Part shown: positions 5,435 to 7,216 of the stretch, one piece after another | Layout: each line of letters begins with the position of its first letter | Numbering within the stretch: position 1 is the stretch's first letter | Assembly: GCA_900553335.1 (NCBI GenBank) | Contig: USCU01000058.1 | Coordinates: 1-7,216 of the forward strand | DNA length: 7,216 nt | Reading direction: 5' to 3' | From: an uncultured Ruminococcus sp. | GTDB lineage: Bacteria; Bacillota; Clostridia; Oscillospirales; Ruminococcaceae | Notes under the pieces: model-generated | What the model was told of the DNA's origin: nothing | The model's database searches: none | Seen by the model: only the letters and a program-made list of their open reading frames with translations | Translations under genes and position numbers: made by a program

Positions 5435-6886
5435 ATGGAGATGAAAAATATGACAATAGCAGAGCTTCGTAAGGCGCTTGATACAAAGAAGATTTCTGCA
5501 AGAGAAGTAACTGAATATTATTTGGATAGGATCAAAAAGTACGATTCTGAGCTTGAGTGCTATAGAACTGTAACAGAGGAAAAGGCTCTTTCACAGGCGG
5601 ACGCTGCACAAAAGCGAATTGACGAGGGAAATTCGAGCGCATTAACAGGAATACCGATTGCCGTCAAGGATAATATCTGTACAGAAGGAGTATTAACAAC
5701 CTGTTCTTCTAAAATACTTGAAAACTTCGTTCCGCCATATAACGCAACAGTTATGGAGAAGCTTGACAGTGAGAACATAGTAATGCTTGGTAAGGTTTCT
5801 TTAGATGAATTTGCAATGGGCGGTTCAACTCAAACCTCTGCCTTTAAAAAGACGAAGAATCCGTATGACAAGACTCGTGTTCCGGGAGGATCTTCGGGCG
5901 GTTCAGCATCTGCTGTAGGCGCCGATTTATGTGCGGCGGCGCTCGGTTCTGATACCGGAGGATCAATAAGACAGCCTGCAAGCTTTTGTGGAGTGACAGG
6001 ACTTAAGCCGACTTATTCAAGGGTTTCACGCTACGGACTCGTTGCTTTTGCGTCAAGCCTCGATCAGATAGGTCCTGTTGCAAGGGATAGCCGTGACTGT
6101 GCAATGATTTTAAATTCAATTTGCGGATTTGATATTCATGACGGTACAAGCTCAAGAAATGACGTACCTGATTTTACAGCCAAAATAGGGCAGGATATAA
6201 AGGGACTTAAAATTGCGATTCCAAAGGAATTTTATGCCGATGGAATTGATGAGGACGTAAAGGCAAGCGTTTTGGCTGCTGCTGAAAAGTATAAGCAAAT
6301 GGGAGCTGAGCTTGTAGAATGCTCAATGCCGTCGCTTAAGTTTGCTATCCCGGCATATTATCTCATTTCATCTGCCGAGGCCTGCTCGAACCTTTCGAGA
6401 TACGACGGAATCAAATACGGACACCGTTCAAAGGTTGGTGCAAGCTATGAGGAACTTATAAAGAATTCGAGAAGCGAGGGATTCGGAGATGAGGTAAAGA
6501 GAAGAATTTTACTTGGAAACTATGCTCTTTCAAGCGGATATTACGACGCTTATTACGGAAAAGCAATGGCGCTGAAACAGCTCATCAGAAAAGAGTATAA
6601 CGACATATTCGATAAGTGCGATGTTGTTCTTACCCCGACTGCACCTACAACTGCTTACCGAGCAGATGAAAACGTAAGCGATCCTGTAAAGATGTATCAG
6701 GCTGATATATGTACTGTAACGGTAAATATTGCAGGACTCCCTGCCGTATCGACTCCATGCGGATATGACGCAGAGGGACTTCCGATAGGAATGTCAATAA
6801 TCGGAAAGCCGTTTGACGAGCAGACTGTTATTCAGACTGCAAGCGCTTATGAAACAAGCTTTGAGAGAATTTTGCCAAAGCTATAA
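5435..6886 (+). CDS. gatA: Asp-tRNA(Asn)/Glu-tRNA(Gln) amidotransferase subunit A
   Basis: GatA is the glutaminase subunit. It hydrolyses Gln to release ammonia, which GatB uses to amidate misacylated Glu-tRNA(Gln) or Asp-tRNA(Asn). The product is 483 residues, normal for GatA (about 485). The amidase-signature Ser-cisSer-Lys triad is intact: K78 in GIPIAVKDN, S153 in VPGGSSGGSASAV and S177 in GSDTGGSIRQPA, each one position below the K79/S154/S178 I recall for Staphylococcus aureus GatA. The downstream block GLKPTYSRVSRYGLVAFASS and the C-terminal GLPIGMSIIGKPFDE are also typical. The ribosome binding site AAGGAGG (5421-5427) overlaps the gatC stop, 7 nt before the ATG, and the gatC-gatA gap is only 12 nt. 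No frameshift or missing motif is seen. Confidence 0.97.
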   Translation: MEMKNMTIAELRKALDTKKISAREVTEYYLDRIKKYDSELECYRTVTEEKALSQADAAQKRIDEGNSSALTGIPIAVKDNICTEGVLTTCSSKILENFVPPYNATVMEKLDSENIVMLGKVSLDEFAMGGSTQTSAFKKTKNPYDKTRVPGGSSGGSASAVGADLCAAALGSDTGGSIRQPASFCGVTGLKPTYSRVSRYGLVAFASSLDQIGPVARDSRDCAMILNSICGFDIHDGTSSRNDVPDFTAKIGQDIKGLKIAIPKEFYADGIDEDVKASVLAAAEKYKQMGAELVECSMPSLKFAIPAYYLISSAEACSNLSRYDGIKYGHRSKVGASYEELIKNSRSEGFGDEVKRRILLGNYALSSGYYDAYYGKAMALKQLIRKEYNDIFDKCDVVLTPTAPTTAYRADENVSDPVKMYQADICTVTVNIAGLPAVSTPCGYDAEGLPIGMSIIGKPFDEQTVIQTASAYETSFERILPKL

Positions 6887-6912
6887 CTTTAGTCGGAAAG
6901 GTTTGATACAAT

Positions 6913-7187
6913 ATGAAAAATTCTAAATATATAACCGTCATAGGACTTGAGATACACGCAGAGCTTTTGACAAACTCAAAGGTTTTCTGTACTTGTAACG
7001 CAGAGTTCGGCGGAGATCAAAATACAAGATGCTGTCCTGTATGCTCGGGAATGCCGGGAACGCTTCCCGTTATCAACCAAACTGCTATTGAATATGCGGT
7101 AAAAGCAGGATATGCGCTTAATTGTGAAATAAATAAGTTCTCTGTTTTTGACAGAAAAAATTACTTTTACCCCGACCTTCCTAAGGC
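6913..7187 (+). CDS. gatB: Asp-tRNA(Asn)/Glu-tRNA(Gln) amidotransferase subunit B (3'-truncated)
   Basis: GatB binds the misacylated tRNA and carries the kinase/amidotransferase active site. Ninety-one complete codons are present ([20 protein letters not shown] at the start) of a protein normally about 475-480 residues long. Family marks are [25 protein letters not shown] and [12 protein letters not shown], the last part of the GatB signature. C26, C28, C41 and C44 fit the four-Cys zinc site found in many GatB proteins but absent from the S. aureus enzyme; C40 is an extra neighbouring Cys. The ribosome binding site GGAAAGG (6895-6901) is rather far, 11 nt, from the ATG. The gap from gatA is 26 nt, so this is the third gene of the operon. 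The frame ends after two bases of a codon (GC, probably Ala) where adapter sequence begins, so the truncation is technical. Confidence 0.95.
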
Positions 7188-7216
7188 CTGTCTCTTATAC
7201 ACATCTCCGAGCCCAC
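7188..7216 (-). other. Nextera Read-2 adapter remnant, 3' end
   Basis: CTGTCTCTTATACACATCT (7188-7206) is the exact reverse complement of the mosaic end at 1-19. It is followed by CCGAGCCCAC (7207-7216), the continuation of the Nextera Read-2 (i7-side) adapter. It interrupts gatB in mid-signature and is not genomic. Confidence 0.98.

Noticed and set aside
1..7206. Terminal inverted repeats of a Tn5-like composite transposon
   Set aside because: The repeats are the engineered hyperactive mosaic end, followed by Illumina Read-2 adapter bases, and there is no transposase inside.

Overview
The window is a 7.2-kb assembled fragment from a low-GC Gram-positive bacterium, most likely an anaerobic Clostridia member of the Ruminococcaceae/Oscillospiraceae type. 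The evidence is a clostridial-type pyruvate phosphate dikinase, a SpoVT sporulation regulator, an indirect aminoacylation operon (gatCAB), strong AGGAGG-type ribosome binding sites and TTGACA/TATAAT-like promoters. Taxonomy is inferred from gene content only. Both ends carry the 19-bp Tn5 mosaic end used in Illumina Nextera libraries (1-19 and 7188-7206, followed by 10 more Read-2 adapter bases). Genuine genomic sequence is therefore 20-7187, and the two terminal genes are cut by library construction, not by biology.

Layout, all genes on the + strand: (1) ppdK (20-2544), missing about 34 N-terminal codons, followed by a hairpin-rich intergenic segment bounded by 10-bp direct repeats and then an intrinsic terminator (2740-2771). 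(2) A small, AT-rich XRE/zinc-ribbon regulator (2876-3325) with its own promoter and a perfect palindrome abutting the -35 box. (3) About 360 bp of AT-rich non-coding DNA, then spoVT (3684-4217). (4) About 900 bp without a conventional gene: a small hairpin plus terminator (4281-4390), a possible 33-codon ORF with a good ribosome binding site (4523-4624), and what looks like a structured non-coding RNA at about 4740-5012. That RNA is closed by a 7-bp long-range helix and followed immediately by an intrinsic terminator. (5) A clear promoter (5056-5084) driving gatC, gatA and gatB, with gatB cut at the adapter.

The genes do not form one pathway. ppdK is central carbon metabolism (PEP/pyruvate interconversion with PPi). 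spoVT is a late-sporulation regulator. gatCAB is the heterotrimeric amidotransferase that makes Gln-tRNA(Gln) and/or Asn-tRNA(Asn) from mischarged tRNAs. The least explained and most interesting part is 4218-5055, above all the candidate structured RNA between spoVT and gatC. Its size, clostridial host and position beside a sporulation gene make the raiA/SraC RNA class one hypothesis to test, but I could not confirm any known family from the sequence.
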